The translations under genes were made by a program, and so were the position numbers. A model generated the notes under the pieces. That model was not told the origin of the DNA. It saw only the letters and a list, made by a program, of their open reading frames with translations, and searched no databases. A DNA stretch of 64,000 nucleotides from DASXHY01 sp035552155 (GTDB taxonomy: Bacteria > Verrucomicrobiota > Verrucomicrobiia > Limisphaerales > DASXHY01): the NCBI GenBank assembly GCA_035552155.1, contig DASZLX010000057.1, positions 48,195 to 112,194 on the forward strand, written 5' to 3'. Of the stretch, positions 25,761 through 34,293 are shown piece by piece. How positions within the stretch are numbered: position 1 is the first letter of the stretch; the number at the start of each line of letters is the position of its first letter.

Positions 25761-27043
25761 GAATAACAACACAGCCTGATATGGATAATTTGTACGACTA
25801 TAAAAAATACGCGATTCTCTACGTGGACGATGAGGAGAAGTCGCTGAAATATTTTGCCCGCGCCTTCGAGGACAATTTTCGCGTCCTGACCGCTTCGAAC
25901 GCCCAGGATGGGTTGAAGCTGATTGAGCAACACGGAGAAGACATCGGCGTGCTGATGACTGACCAGCGGATGCCCGGGGAAAAAGGCGTCTGGCTGCTCG
26001 AAAAAGCGCGTCAAATGCACCCGCGCACCATTCGCATCCTCGCCACTGCTTATTCCGACATGGAGGCCGCGATATCCGCCGTGAACACCGGCGCCATTTA
26101 CAAATACGTGACCAAGCCCTGGGACCCGGCGCAGTTGGAGGAGACGCTGAAACGAGCGCTGGAATTTTTCCTCGTCCAAAACGAACGCGACCAGTTGTTG
26201 CGGGAAAAAATGTCCGTGCTGCACAACATGATGATCGCCGACCGCATCGTGAGCCTGGGATTGCTCGCGGCGGGCTTGAGCCATCACATCCGCAATTCGC
26301 TCGTCGCCGTGAAGACGTTCCTCGACCTCGCCCCCACCAAAATGGCCGAGGAAAAGATGAATCTGGAGGGCCTGCGCAACCCCGATTTCTGGAAGGAATA
26401 TTACCAGAGTGTTCAGGGCCAGATTGAGCGCATCAACAATTTGCTCAAGGATCTTTGGACGGCGTCGGAAAAGCCGTCGTTCGATTTTAACGACCAGGTG
26501 CAACTCCGGGAAGTCGTGGACGCCAGCATTGAAACGGTCAAGACCGGCCTGGCGGCGAAAAACATCAAGGTCAAAAACGAAATCCCCGCTTCCCTGCCCG
26601 CCATGAAGGTGGACAAGCCGAAGTTCTTCCGGTTGTTCGAGCTGCTGCTGAAGGATGAACTGGCCACGCTCCCCTCCGGCAGCGAAGTCACCCTCAAGGC
26701 CGAGCCGTACAATGGCACGGCGCGTCCGGGAGTGTTAATCCAAGTGAGCGACAACGGCCCGGGTCTGCCGCAGGAGGCCTTACGGCTGGTGTTCGACCCT
26801 TTTGTCGTCCGCAGCGACAGCCCCATGGAATACGGCATTCATTTGATGGCGGTGTATTTCATCGTGCATCATCACGGCGGGAAGATTGAAGCGCGCAGTG
26901 AAGATGGCAAAGGAACAACCTTCACCATTCGGTTGCCGTTCGACCCCGATTCCACTCCCGCCTCTACCGCGGGCGACACGGAATTTTTGCGGAAAGTGCT
27001 GCTTAATGATTCGCTGTGGGAGAAGCTGATTGCTTCGCAATAG
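25757..27043 (+). CDS. PhcR-like response regulator with degenerate C-terminal histidine-kinase domain
   Basis: The 428-residue protein has an N-terminal receiver (about residues 15-135) with phosphoacceptor D69 (MTDQRMPG) and a YVTKPWDP lysine segment. It then has a kinase-like domain whose H-box is SHHIRNSLVAVKTF (H176/H177). The ATP-binding domain is degenerate: the N-box reads RLFELLLKDEL in place of NLLxNA, and the G2 box reads YGIHLMAVY in place of GxGLGL, although G1 DNGPGLP is intact. Receiver plus C-terminal kinase is the layout of Ralstonia PhcR. The GTG at 25757 overlaps the previous stop (GTGA); ATG at 25781 is an alternative start. Confidence 0.8.
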   Translation: MRITTQPDMDNLYDYKKYAILYVDDEEKSLKYFARAFEDNFRVLTASNAQDGLKLIEQHGEDIGVLMTDQRMPGEKGVWLLEKARQMHPRTIRILATAYSDMEAAISAVNTGAIYKYVTKPWDPAQLEETLKRALEFFLVQNERDQLLREKMSVLHNMMIADRIVSLGLLAAGLSHHIRNSLVAVKTFLDLAPTKMAEEKMNLEGLRNPDFWKEYYQSVQGQIERINNLLKDLWTASEKPSFDFNDQVQLREVVDASIETVKTGLAAKNIKVKNEIPASLPAMKVDKPKFFRLFELLLKDELATLPSGSEVTLKAEPYNGTARPGVLIQVSDNGPGLPQEALRLVFDPFVVRSDSPMEYGIHLMAVYFIVHHHGGKIEARSEDGKGTTFTIRLPFDPDSTPASTAGDTEFLRKVLLNDSLWEKLIASQ

Positions 27044-27127
27044 GGATTGGCAAACGGATATTTCGGACGCTGTTGATTTCCGCAAGACCTGTTTGCCAGA
27101 ACAATTTATTTGGGCTAAGAGTCTGGG

Positions 27128-28012
27128 ATGGGCATCACCCTCAAAGACCTCTCCGATCGCTACCGCGTTTGCGATGGCAAAAAATTCCGCCTCAAAGATT
27201 TTAAGCCGGGTGATACCTGGAAATTGAAGTCCAAGGAGCACGCCAACGAGTTGCTTGCGCACAGCCTCGAGCGTCTCGCCGAAATGCAGGACCGCCTCTA
27301 CGCCCAGAACGAATGGGCGCTGCTGCTGATTTTTCAGGCCATGGACGCCGCCGGCAAGGACGGCACCATCAAACACGTCATGTCAGGCGTCAATCCGCAG
27401 GGCTGCGAGGTGTATTCCTTCAAGGCTCCCTCGAACGAGGAGCTGGATCACGATTTTCTGTGGCGTTGTTCCAAGCGGGTGCCCGAGCGCGGGCGCATCG
27501 GCATTTTCAACCGCTCCTACTACGAGGAAACCCTCGTCGTGCGCCTCCACAAGGAATATCTGGAGAAACAAAAACTCCCCTCGAAGCTGGTCACGAAGCA
27601 TCTCTGGAAAGAGCGGTTCCAGGACATCGCCTCGTTCGAGCGTTACCTTGGCCGCAACGGAATTGTCGTGCGGAAATTTTTCCTGAACGTTTCGCCGGAT
27701 GAACAAAAGGAGCGGTTCCTGAAGCGACTCGACGAACCAGCGAAGAATTGGAAATTTTCCGCCGCCGATATTCACGAGCGCCAATACTGGCCGCAATACA
27801 TGGACGCCTACGAGGAAACGATCTGTCACACCGCCACGGAAGACGCGCCCTGGTACATCGTGCCCGCCGACCACAAATGGTTCACGCGCCTGGTCGTGGC
27901 GTCGGTCATCGTTGAGACGCTGGATTCGCTCAAGCTTAAATTTCCCAAGGTCAGTCCGGAGATTCGCAAGGAATTCGCCGCCGCCCGCGCCGCTTTGATG
28001 AAGAAAAAATAA
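27128..28012 (+). CDS. ppk2: Polyphosphate kinase 2 family protein
   Basis: The 294-residue enzyme transfers phosphate between polyphosphate and nucleotides. It carries the PPK2 Walker A variant DAAGKDGT (about residues 73-80), Walker B/lid residues in FNRSYYEE, and the VRLHKEYLEKQ and WKERFQDIASFERYL segments of the single-domain group. The length suits the short PPK2 classes that phosphorylate NMPs or NDPs; the class cannot be fixed by eye. It stands 84 bases after the signalling operon and could be part of it or independent. Just upstream, ggcaaac and gtttgcc form a wide inverted pair near 27049 and 27089. Confidence 0.88.
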   Translation: MGITLKDLSDRYRVCDGKKFRLKDFKPGDTWKLKSKEHANELLAHSLERLAEMQDRLYAQNEWALLLIFQAMDAAGKDGTIKHVMSGVNPQGCEVYSFKAPSNEELDHDFLWRCSKRVPERGRIGIFNRSYYEETLVVRLHKEYLEKQKLPSKLVTKHLWKERFQDIASFERYLGRNGIVVRKFFLNVSPDEQKERFLKRLDEPAKNWKFSAADIHERQYWPQYMDAYEETICHTATEDAPWYIVPADHKWFTRLVVASVIVETLDSLKLKFPKVSPEIRKEFAAARAALMKKK

Positions 28013-28016
28013 CGGC

Positions 28017-28934
28017 TCAGGCCGCCGGCGGAAACACGTTGTAGCCCGGCCCGAATTGCGCGAAGTAATACAGCGAATACGCGCGTTTGAATACCAGCAC
28101 GGGCAGGAGCAGGACCGTCCCCACATACGGAATCATCATCACGCAACCCGCAATGCAGCACGTCACCAGCACCGCGGCCACGATCAACACACCAATGGCG
28201 ATGACGAGCACAAGTTGAAACAGAATGTATAACGCGAATTGACCGGCGTTGGAGCGGAGCAATTGGAGAAATTCCCGCCACGCAGCGAGGCATCGGTTTC
28301 CGCGCAAGAACATGATCGGCACCACGAAATCCATGGTCAGCTTACGCACCAGCGCGAAGAAAATGCCGATGACGATCATAACCATCCCGATCGCGATCAT
28401 GGCCATGATGCCGGAAAAGTTCCAGGAGTCGTGAATAAACATTGAAAAGGCGGCCATGCCAATCAGCACCAGCAAAGGCAGTGTCACAACCATGCCAATG
28501 AGCCAGAGCACGATGCGAAACCAGAACAAGCTTTTGCTCGCGGCGAAATAGCGGCTCCACGGTTCGCGCACTTCTGCACGATTCAGCGCGACGCAATGCA
28601 GAAACATGAATTTTCCCCGACTACTCAGATAGATGAGCAACACCCACAATGCGACGACAGCGACCATCACGAAGATTGCCAGCGGCAAAATCCAATAAAG
28701 ATTTTGCAGAACCACGCTACGCGCGTGATCGAATTGTTGGTGAATATCTCCCCGTTGCGGGCCGGATTTGGAACCGCTACGGAAGTTAGCGCTGAAGCCT
28801 CGCTCGCCCAAGCCCGCCAGCCACGCGCAGAAACCGATGGTGAACCATTTGCCCAAGTCAAACGGACGAAATAACAATAGCCGCACCCGCTCGATGGCTT
28901 GCCCAATTGGGTCGGTGACGCTGATGTTCCCCAT
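28017..28934 (-). CDS. Uncharacterised polytopic membrane protein
   Basis: The 305-residue protein has a conserved-looking N-terminus (DPIGQAIERVRLLLFRPFDLGKWFTIGF) followed by about six membrane segments, including LPLAIFVMVAVVALWVLLIYL and the long IAMIAIGMVMIVIGIFFALV stretch. No catalytic motif is visible. The opening, with paired Arg and a FRPFD step into the first helix, resembles a family of bacterial and archaeal membrane proteins of unknown function. Its stop codon is four bases from the converging ppk2 stop. It is 43 bases downstream of the DUF5009 gene and probably co-transcribed with it. Confidence 0.7.
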   Translation of the reverse strand: MGNISVTDPIGQAIERVRLLLFRPFDLGKWFTIGFCAWLAGLGERGFSANFRSGSKSGPQRGDIHQQFDHARSVVLQNLYWILPLAIFVMVAVVALWVLLIYLSSRGKFMFLHCVALNRAEVREPWSRYFAASKSLFWFRIVLWLIGMVVTLPLLVLIGMAAFSMFIHDSWNFSGIMAMIAIGMVMIVIGIFFALVRKLTMDFVVPIMFLRGNRCLAAWREFLQLLRSNAGQFALYILFQLVLVIAIGVLIVAAVLVTCCIAGCVMMIPYVGTVLLLPVLVFKRAYSLYYFAQFGPGYNVFPPAA

Positions 28935-28977
28935 GGGCCGGACGATATTCTCGCACAGTGCGGGTGGAAAGAACTTT

Positions 28978-30300
28978 TTAGAGCTTTAGCCGAAACCCGA
29001 TGCGATTGAGTCCTGCGGTGAGCGCCAGCACCACGACGCCGCAGCCGGCCGAGCGCGCAATCGCACCCGCCAGGGTGTGCTCCGCCAGGCTGCCGTACCA
29101 GTCGCCCAGGTGAGCGAGATCGAGGACGGAACCCATCATCTCGGAAAGCAAATAGGCGAGCAGCACGTTTTGCCCCGCAATGGCCAGTGGCCGCGCCGTT
29201 TGGGCGAGTGCGCTCTGCGGGCGAACATCCGCCCACAAATAAAACAAAAGCCAGAGCGCCGCCGTAATGGCCGAAGACCACAGGCACCACGAAGGCGTTG
29301 CGTTATTTTTGCTGATGCCGTAAAGGCCGTTCACGAGCAGCGCGGCGAAAGCGAACCCGCCGGCGAACCACAGCGTAAATTTTATCCGCGCAACATGCGT
29401 GCGCGTGTCCGCCGTCACCAGGATGGAGCCAAGCAACAGGCCGGCGACGGTGATGGCCGCCTGCGAGCCAAGCGTCCCGCCGAAATCAACGATATGCGCG
29501 GGCGGAAAATTATTAAAAAAGCCATTTCGGTCCGCCGCGAAAAAACAGGTCATTAACGCGATGCACCCCAGCAGCGCCGTGCGGTTGGTGCGGAAGACCA
29601 GGTAAAGAATCGAAGCAGCCAGGTAAGCCCAGCCAATCAATCCGAGAATGCCATACCAACTGGTGCTGATGGAAAATGGAGCGAGGGTGAGAATGTGCTG
29701 GTTTTTGTTTCCCCGGAAAACCAGCGCGAGCCACAAAAGTGAGATTACACCAAGGCAGCGCAGGAGGATTGTGACGATGTTGAAAATGCGTTGGCGTTGG
29801 GGCGTGACGTTTTTTCCGGGCGGCAAGATGGAACAGAACGCAAAAATAGCCGAGGTAAACATCACCGCCACCCACAGCGTTCCAGACCAACCAAGATTAT
29901 CCGAATCCGGCGTTTCGTGGACCATCAGGATGCCGAGCGCCAAGAGCGAAACGGTGCGAACCAGGACATGCAAAAAAGTTTTCCCAACCGGCTCGCCTTT
30001 ATTCAAGCGCGAGCCGAGCGCGAAGGGGATGGACATGCCCACGATGAACAAAAATCCGGGGAACACCAGGTCCACGAACGTCATTCCGCTGCCGCCGCGG
30101 TGCCGGTCGCTGAAGTGGACCATCCAATCGGGCACCACGCTTCTCGGAGCGCCGGCCAGGTCGTTCACGAAAATCATGGTGAACATCACGAAACCGCGCA
30201 AGGCATCGATTGAGGTAATTCGCGCGGGACGAGGCGAAGTGGACGTCGAGGCAATTTCCGCCGGTGCGGGGGTGACGGCTGCCAGGGTTTCAGGCGGCAT
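28978..30300 (-). CDS. DUF5009 / heparan-alpha-glucosaminide N-acetyltransferase-like membrane protein
   Basis: The 440-residue protein has the family signature ITSIDALRGFVMFTMIFVND near residue 30, then DLVFPGFLFIVGMSIPFAL and about ten more membrane segments. This layout is that of DUF5009 proteins, distantly related to HGSNAT, which move acetyl groups across a membrane to sugars. The active His of HGSNAT cannot be assigned by eye, so transacetylation of a periplasmic glycan is an inference. On the minus strand a TATTATAAA stretch sits about 10 bases before the ATG and may be a -10 element. Confidence 0.78.
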   Translation of the reverse strand: MPPETLAAVTPAPAEIASTSTSPRPARITSIDALRGFVMFTMIFVNDLAGAPRSVVPDWMVHFSDRHRGGSGMTFVDLVFPGFLFIVGMSIPFALGSRLNKGEPVGKTFLHVLVRTVSLLALGILMVHETPDSDNLGWSGTLWVAVMFTSAIFAFCSILPPGKNVTPQRQRIFNIVTILLRCLGVISLLWLALVFRGNKNQHILTLAPFSISTSWYGILGLIGWAYLAASILYLVFRTNRTALLGCIALMTCFFAADRNGFFNNFPPAHIVDFGGTLGSQAAITVAGLLLGSILVTADTRTHVARIKFTLWFAGGFAFAALLVNGLYGISKNNATPSWCLWSSAITAALWLLFYLWADVRPQSALAQTARPLAIAGQNVLLAYLLSEMMGSVLDLAHLGDWYGSLAEHTLAGAIARSAGCGVVVLALTAGLNRIGFRLKL

Positions 30301-30487
30301 AATCGGTTTATAATAAAGACCACGCCCCGCCGCTATTCAAATCGTGGGTCGGCGTGTCGTTATTCCGCACACTGAACGCGGACGCGACTCCGGCGAGCGG
30401 CGTCCTCACCCCGGCGATTTAACACTTCTCATTCAATTTAATCTTGTGCCCCCGCCTAAAACACCCTAAGCCGAAGCACATAATTTT

Positions 30488-31621
30488 ATGACGGATAAAG
30501 AGCTGCAACGTATCGCCAGGAAACACGGCACACCCGTGGTGATCATCGACCACGATGTGATTCGGAAAAACTATGCCGAGTTCAAGAAACACCTGCCCAA
30601 GGTGCAGGCCTACTTTGCTGTGAAGGCCAATCCCGCGCCTGAAATCGTCCGCACTCTTTACCGGGCCGGCGCCAGCTTCGATGTTGCCTCGCTGCCGGAG
30701 TTCATGACCGTTTACGAGAATATCAAGCGCCTTTCGCCGAAAGCGCAGCAGGAATTTATCTGGGACAAAATCATTTACGCCAATCCGACCAAGCCCAAGG
30801 AAACACTGATCGCGCTCGACAAATACAAGCCGCTGGTGACCTACGACAATCTTACAGAGCTCGAGAAAATCCAGAAATACGCACCGCACGCCGGCGTGGT
30901 GTTGCGGCTCGCGGTCGCCAATACGGGTTCGCAATGTGAATTATCCAACAAGTTCGGGTGTCATCCCGGAGAGGCGGTGGATCTGGTGCTCGCGGCCTTT
31001 AAACTCGGGTTGGTGGTGGAAGGCCTGAGCTTCCACGTCGGCAGCCAGTGCACGAATTTTGAAAATTTTGTCCAGGCACTGAACGTCGCCGCCGCCGTGA
31101 TGAAGGAATCCAAGTCGCGCGGTCACGAGATCAAGATTCTCGACATCGGCGGCGGCTTCCCGGCGCATTACGATGAGCACGTGAAACCGTTCAGCCAGCT
31201 CGCCAAAAAAATCAATGCGGAAATCACGCGGCTATTTCCGGAAGACATCCAGATACTGGCCGAGCCGGGACGATTCCTCGTGGCCACGGCGGCGACGTCC
31301 GTCGCGCGCATCATCGGCAAGGCCGTGCGCGAGGGCAAACGCTGTTATTACATCGACGACAGCGTTTACCACACTTTCAGCGGCATCATCTTCGACCATT
31401 GCCAGTATCACTTGAAGTCGTTCAAGAAGGGAAAGAAGGAAATCTGTGCCGTGTTTGGCCAGACCTGCGACGGACTCGATGTGATTTCACAATCGGAGGA
31501 ACTGCCCGCGCTGGACGTCGAAGATCTCGTTTATTCGGAAAACATCGGCGCCTACAGCAACGCCTCAGCGACGTGGTTCAACGGCTTTCCGCCCGCGAAA
31601 GTGGTGCACGTCAATTTGTGA
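30488..31621 (+). CDS. Ornithine decarboxylase (fold-type III PLP enzyme)
   Basis: The 377-residue enzyme belongs to the eukaryotic-type ODC/LDC group, which decarboxylates ornithine to putrescine. The PLP lysine is K46 in YFAVKANP. Further marks are FDVASLPE, the HVGSQC segment, the phosphate-binding GGGFPA, AEPGRFLV, and the active-site Cys-Asp pair C327-D328 in QTCDGLD contributed across the dimer. A lysine or dual-specificity decarboxylase is possible. It is a single gene; upstream are 187 bases without a gene. Together with the agmatine deiminase and the deoxyhypusine-synthase-like gene it gives the window three polyamine genes. Confidence 0.88.
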   Translation: MTDKELQRIARKHGTPVVIIDHDVIRKNYAEFKKHLPKVQAYFAVKANPAPEIVRTLYRAGASFDVASLPEFMTVYENIKRLSPKAQQEFIWDKIIYANPTKPKETLIALDKYKPLVTYDNLTELEKIQKYAPHAGVVLRLAVANTGSQCELSNKFGCHPGEAVDLVLAAFKLGLVVEGLSFHVGSQCTNFENFVQALNVAAAVMKESKSRGHEIKILDIGGGFPAHYDEHVKPFSQLAKKINAEITRLFPEDIQILAEPGRFLVATAATSVARIIGKAVREGKRCYYIDDSVYHTFSGIIFDHCQYHLKSFKKGKKEICAVFGQTCDGLDVISQSEELPALDVEDLVYSENIGAYSNASATWFNGFPPAKVVHVNL

Positions 31622-31634
31622 CTGCGGAATACTC

Positions 31635-31820
31635 TTAGATCCAATCGCCATTAACGGGCGCGTCGGATTTCGTTTTGGTCGCAGCCTGGCCGCCGTCATC
31701 CGTTTCATTCCATCCCACGGAATAGAGCACAAACTTCCCTTCGGTTAGGTGGTATTTGTAAGCCGTGCCGCTGATGACATCGTGCGGCATCCGGGAAATA
31801 AAATCCTTTGCGTCTTTGCG
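31635..31820 (-). pseudogene. C-terminal remnant of a conserved hypothetical gene
   Basis: Sixty-one codons on the minus strand read RKDAKDFISRMPHDVISGTA, then YKYHLTEGKFVLYSVGWNET and DDGGQ to a stop at 31635-31637. The FVLYSVGWNExDDGG ending is the typical tail of a verrucomicrobial/planctomycete protein family in which the preceding residues are a DPFTGKPxxY segment; here the remnant PHDVISGTAYKY matches that position. A stop codon (31821-31823) cuts the frame directly upstream. That stop lies in a cgcaaagacgcaaagg-type stretch resembling dispersed repeats. The rest of the gene is missing, so this is read as decayed. Confidence 0.65.
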
Positions 31821-31868
31821 TTAAAAAATAAAATGAAGCATCCCGCCGCCGGTTACGTCTATCAAAGG

Positions 31869-32579
31869 ATGAAAGCGAAGCGTGCTTTTACCTTGATCGA
31901 ATTGCTGGTGGTGATTGCCATCATCGCCATCCTGGCCGCGCTGCTGCTGCCGACTCTGGCCAAGGCGAAACAGAAGGCCTGGCAAACGATCGATTTAAAC
32001 AACCTGAAAGAATTGGGCATGGCTGTGCATCTCTACACTTCTGACAACCAGGACTGGATGCCCTGGCCGAATTGGGCGTCGGGAGAGCAAGCCAATCACC
32101 AGACCGGTTGGCTTTATGCGCTCGACCCTTCGGCGGGCGCTTCCGGGCAATTCAAAGTGGCGACGGGTTCCTTCTGGCCGATTTTGCTGAATCAGAAAAT
32201 GTACTTCTGCCCGAGCGATGACACCAACAGCGCGCTGTTCCAGGCGCGCGGCCAAAAAATTTCCAGTTACGTGATGAACGGCGCGGTGTGCGGTTACACC
32301 CGCGGGCTTTATCCTCCGTTAAAAGTGAGCGCGTTGCCGTCGGCGGGCGTGGCGTTTTGGGAATGCGCAAACAACAACCTTGAGGAAAATCAAACGCTCT
32401 TCAATGACGGCGCAAGCAGTCCCGATGAGAACACAAGCGCGCGCCACGGCGCGGTCGCGATTTATGGCGCCTTTGACGGGTCGAGCGCACTGATGAAGCT
32501 CGACTTGTGGAAGGAAAAAGCCGGAGAACCGAATAAAAATGAACTTTGGTGTTATTCTTCCAGTGACAATGGCCGCTGA
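31869..32579 (+). CDS. Type II secretion-like pseudopilin with H-X9-DG motif
   Basis: The 236-residue protein has the prepilin peptidase signal MKAKRAFTLIELLVVIAIIA followed by ILAALLLPTLAKAK, with cleavage before FTLIEL. The soluble part has CPSDDTNSA and RHGAVAIYGAFDG; the latter is the H-X9-DG motif of pseudopilin-like proteins that are highly multiplied in Planctomycetes and Verrucomicrobiota. The ATG at 31869 gives the usual short leader; ATG at 31833 (MKHPAAGYVYQR) would lengthen it by 12 residues and has no better signal. It is probably exported to the envelope by a type II-like machine encoded elsewhere. Confidence 0.85.
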   Translation: MKAKRAFTLIELLVVIAIIAILAALLLPTLAKAKQKAWQTIDLNNLKELGMAVHLYTSDNQDWMPWPNWASGEQANHQTGWLYALDPSAGASGQFKVATGSFWPILLNQKMYFCPSDDTNSALFQARGQKISSYVMNGAVCGYTRGLYPPLKVSALPSAGVAFWECANNNLEENQTLFNDGASSPDENTSARHGAVAIYGAFDGSSALMKLDLWKEKAGEPNKNELWCYSSSDNGR

Positions 32580-32801
32580 ACGCCGCAGCCCGATCCGACC
32601 CCGGGAGGCGTCCAGCCAGCGAGTCCGCGGCGTCAGCCTGCGGCCCGGAACGTATTGGAACCGGCTTACCAACGCGCCCGACCGGAGATCGGCGCTTCAT
32701 TACACGGCCGACGCGGAAAGCCTGTTGGTCCGCACTCCCAGTTTCCACCCTTCATTTTCCACTTGGCGTTTGCGGCGGCTTAGCCGTTAAATGCGGGGGA
32801 G

Positions 32802-34028
32802 ATGAAAATTGTTTTAGCCTATTCGGGCGGCCTCGACACCTCGGTGCTGCTTTCGTGGATCAAGGAAAAGTATGACGCGGAGATGATCGCGTTCTGCGCG
32901 AACGTCGGGCAGGAGGACGAACTACGCGGCCTGGAAGCAAAAGCCAAAAAAACCGGCGCGTCCAAAATTTACATCGATGATTTGCAGGAGGAATTTGCCC
33001 GCGACTTCATTTATCCCATGCTTCATGCGGGGGCGATTTACGAGGGTCAATATTTTCTCGGCACCAGCATCGCCCGCCCGCTTATTGCCAAGCGCATGGT
33101 GGAAATCGCCAAAAAAGAAAAGGCGGATGCCATCGCCCACGGCGCTACCGGCAAGGGCAACGACCAGGTGCGGTTTGAATTGACCGCGGCGGCGCTTGCG
33201 CCGGATTTGCAGGTCATCGCGCCATGGCGGGACGCGCGGTACCGGGATGAATTTCCGGGCCGACAGGAAATGATCGATTATTGCGCCGCGCACAAAATCC
33301 CCGTGCAAGCCAGCGCCAAAAAACCGTTCTCGATGGACCGGAATCTTTTGCACATTTCCTACGAGGCGGGAATCCTGGAAGACCCGTGGATGGACGCGGG
33401 CGATTTGAAATATCGCGGCTCGTTCACCACGCTTTCCGTGTTTCCGGAAGACGCGCCCGACAAGCCTGAGTTTGTCACGCTCGATTTCGTGAAGGGCAAT
33501 TGCGTGGCTGTGAACGGAAAAAAACTCTCGCCGCTCGGCGTGATGCAGACGTTGAACAAACTCGGCGGCAAACACGGCGTCGGGCGCGTGGACATGGTCG
33601 AGAACCGTTACGTGGGCATGAAATCACGAGGCGTGTATGAAACGCCCGGCGGCGCCATCCTGCATTTTGCGCATCGGCAGATGGAAACGCTCACGATGGA
33701 CCGCGAGGTCATGCACTTGCGTGACTCGCTCATTCCGCGGTACGCGGAACTGGTGTATTACGGTTATTGGTTCGCGCCCGAGCGGCTCGCGTTGCAGGCG
33801 CTGGTGACCGAGAGCCAAAAGAACGTGACCGGCACCGTGCGCGTGAAATTATACAAAGGCAACATCATGGTCGCCGGACGCAGGTCTCCCGTGAGCCTCT
33901 ACAACCCGCATATCGCCACCATGGAAGCGGATCCGACCAAGGCGTATAACCAGGACGACGCGACGGGATTCATCCGATTGAATGCACTGCGGTTGAAAGT
34001 AGCGGCGAAGGTGCAGAAGAAAAAGTGA
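32802..34028 (+). CDS. argG: Argininosuccinate synthase
   Basis: This enzyme joins citrulline and aspartate with ATP in arginine synthesis. The 408-residue protein has the PP-loop AYSGGLDTS at residues 6-14, ANVGQED, the GTSIARPLIAK segment, HGATGKGNDQVRFE and the SRGVYETPGG segment, all hallmarks of ArgG. It stands alone; argH and carbamoyltransferase genes are not in the window. The 222-base upstream region (32580-32801) has no supported gene. Confidence 0.96.
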   Translation: MKIVLAYSGGLDTSVLLSWIKEKYDAEMIAFCANVGQEDELRGLEAKAKKTGASKIYIDDLQEEFARDFIYPMLHAGAIYEGQYFLGTSIARPLIAKRMVEIAKKEKADAIAHGATGKGNDQVRFELTAAALAPDLQVIAPWRDARYRDEFPGRQEMIDYCAAHKIPVQASAKKPFSMDRNLLHISYEAGILEDPWMDAGDLKYRGSFTTLSVFPEDAPDKPEFVTLDFVKGNCVAVNGKKLSPLGVMQTLNKLGGKHGVGRVDMVENRYVGMKSRGVYETPGGAILHFAHRQMETLTMDREVMHLRDSLIPRYAELVYYGYWFAPERLALQALVTESQKNVTGTVRVKLYKGNIMVAGRRSPVSLYNPHIATMEADPTKAYNQDDATGFIRLNALRLKVAAKVQKKK

Positions 34029-34067
34029 ACTGCTGCCTTCTGTTCAATTTCGCTGCGCTTGTGTTCC

Positions 34068-34292
34068 CTAGAATTCAATCGCCTCGTTCAATTGTCCGCA
34101 TTGGACGCAGCGTGAACGGTCCACGTCGGGGTCATCGGTATAAACCAGGCCGCATTTCGTGCACCGGAATATCCGGTCCTGGCTGGGCGTGGGCTTGAAA
34201 CGGCGCTGGCGGAATTCAGCGTAAATAACTGTGGCGGTCAATGTGCCGAGGAGCACAAACAAATATCCGGCGAGAAGTTTAGGGATCGACAT
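34068..34292 (-). CDS. Small membrane-anchored zinc-ribbon protein
   Basis: The 74-residue product has one N-terminal membrane helix (PKLLAGYLFVLLGTLTATVIY) and a C-terminal rubredoxin-like zinc ribbon with two CxxC pairs (FRCTKCGLVY and SRCVQCGQLN). The ATG at 34292 begins one base after the TonB-like stop codon, so it belongs to the exbB-exbD-tonB operon as its fourth gene. Its role is unknown. An in-frame ATG at 34316 inside tonB would give a less likely charged extension. Confidence 0.75.
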   Translation of the reverse strand: MSIPKLLAGYLFVLLGTLTATVIYAEFRQRRFKPTPSQDRIFRCTKCGLVYTDDPDVDRSRCVQCGQLNEAIEF

Positions 34293-34293
34293 G

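Noticed and set aside
30301..30487. Riboswitch or polyamine-responsive leader before ornithine decarboxylase
   Set aside because: The 187-base spacer shows no conserved riboswitch core or obvious upstream reading frame.
32539..32790. 83-codon plus-strand frame between pseudopilin and argG
   Set aside because: It overlaps the end of the pseudopilin gene, is Arg/Ser-rich with no start signal, and matches nothing known to me.
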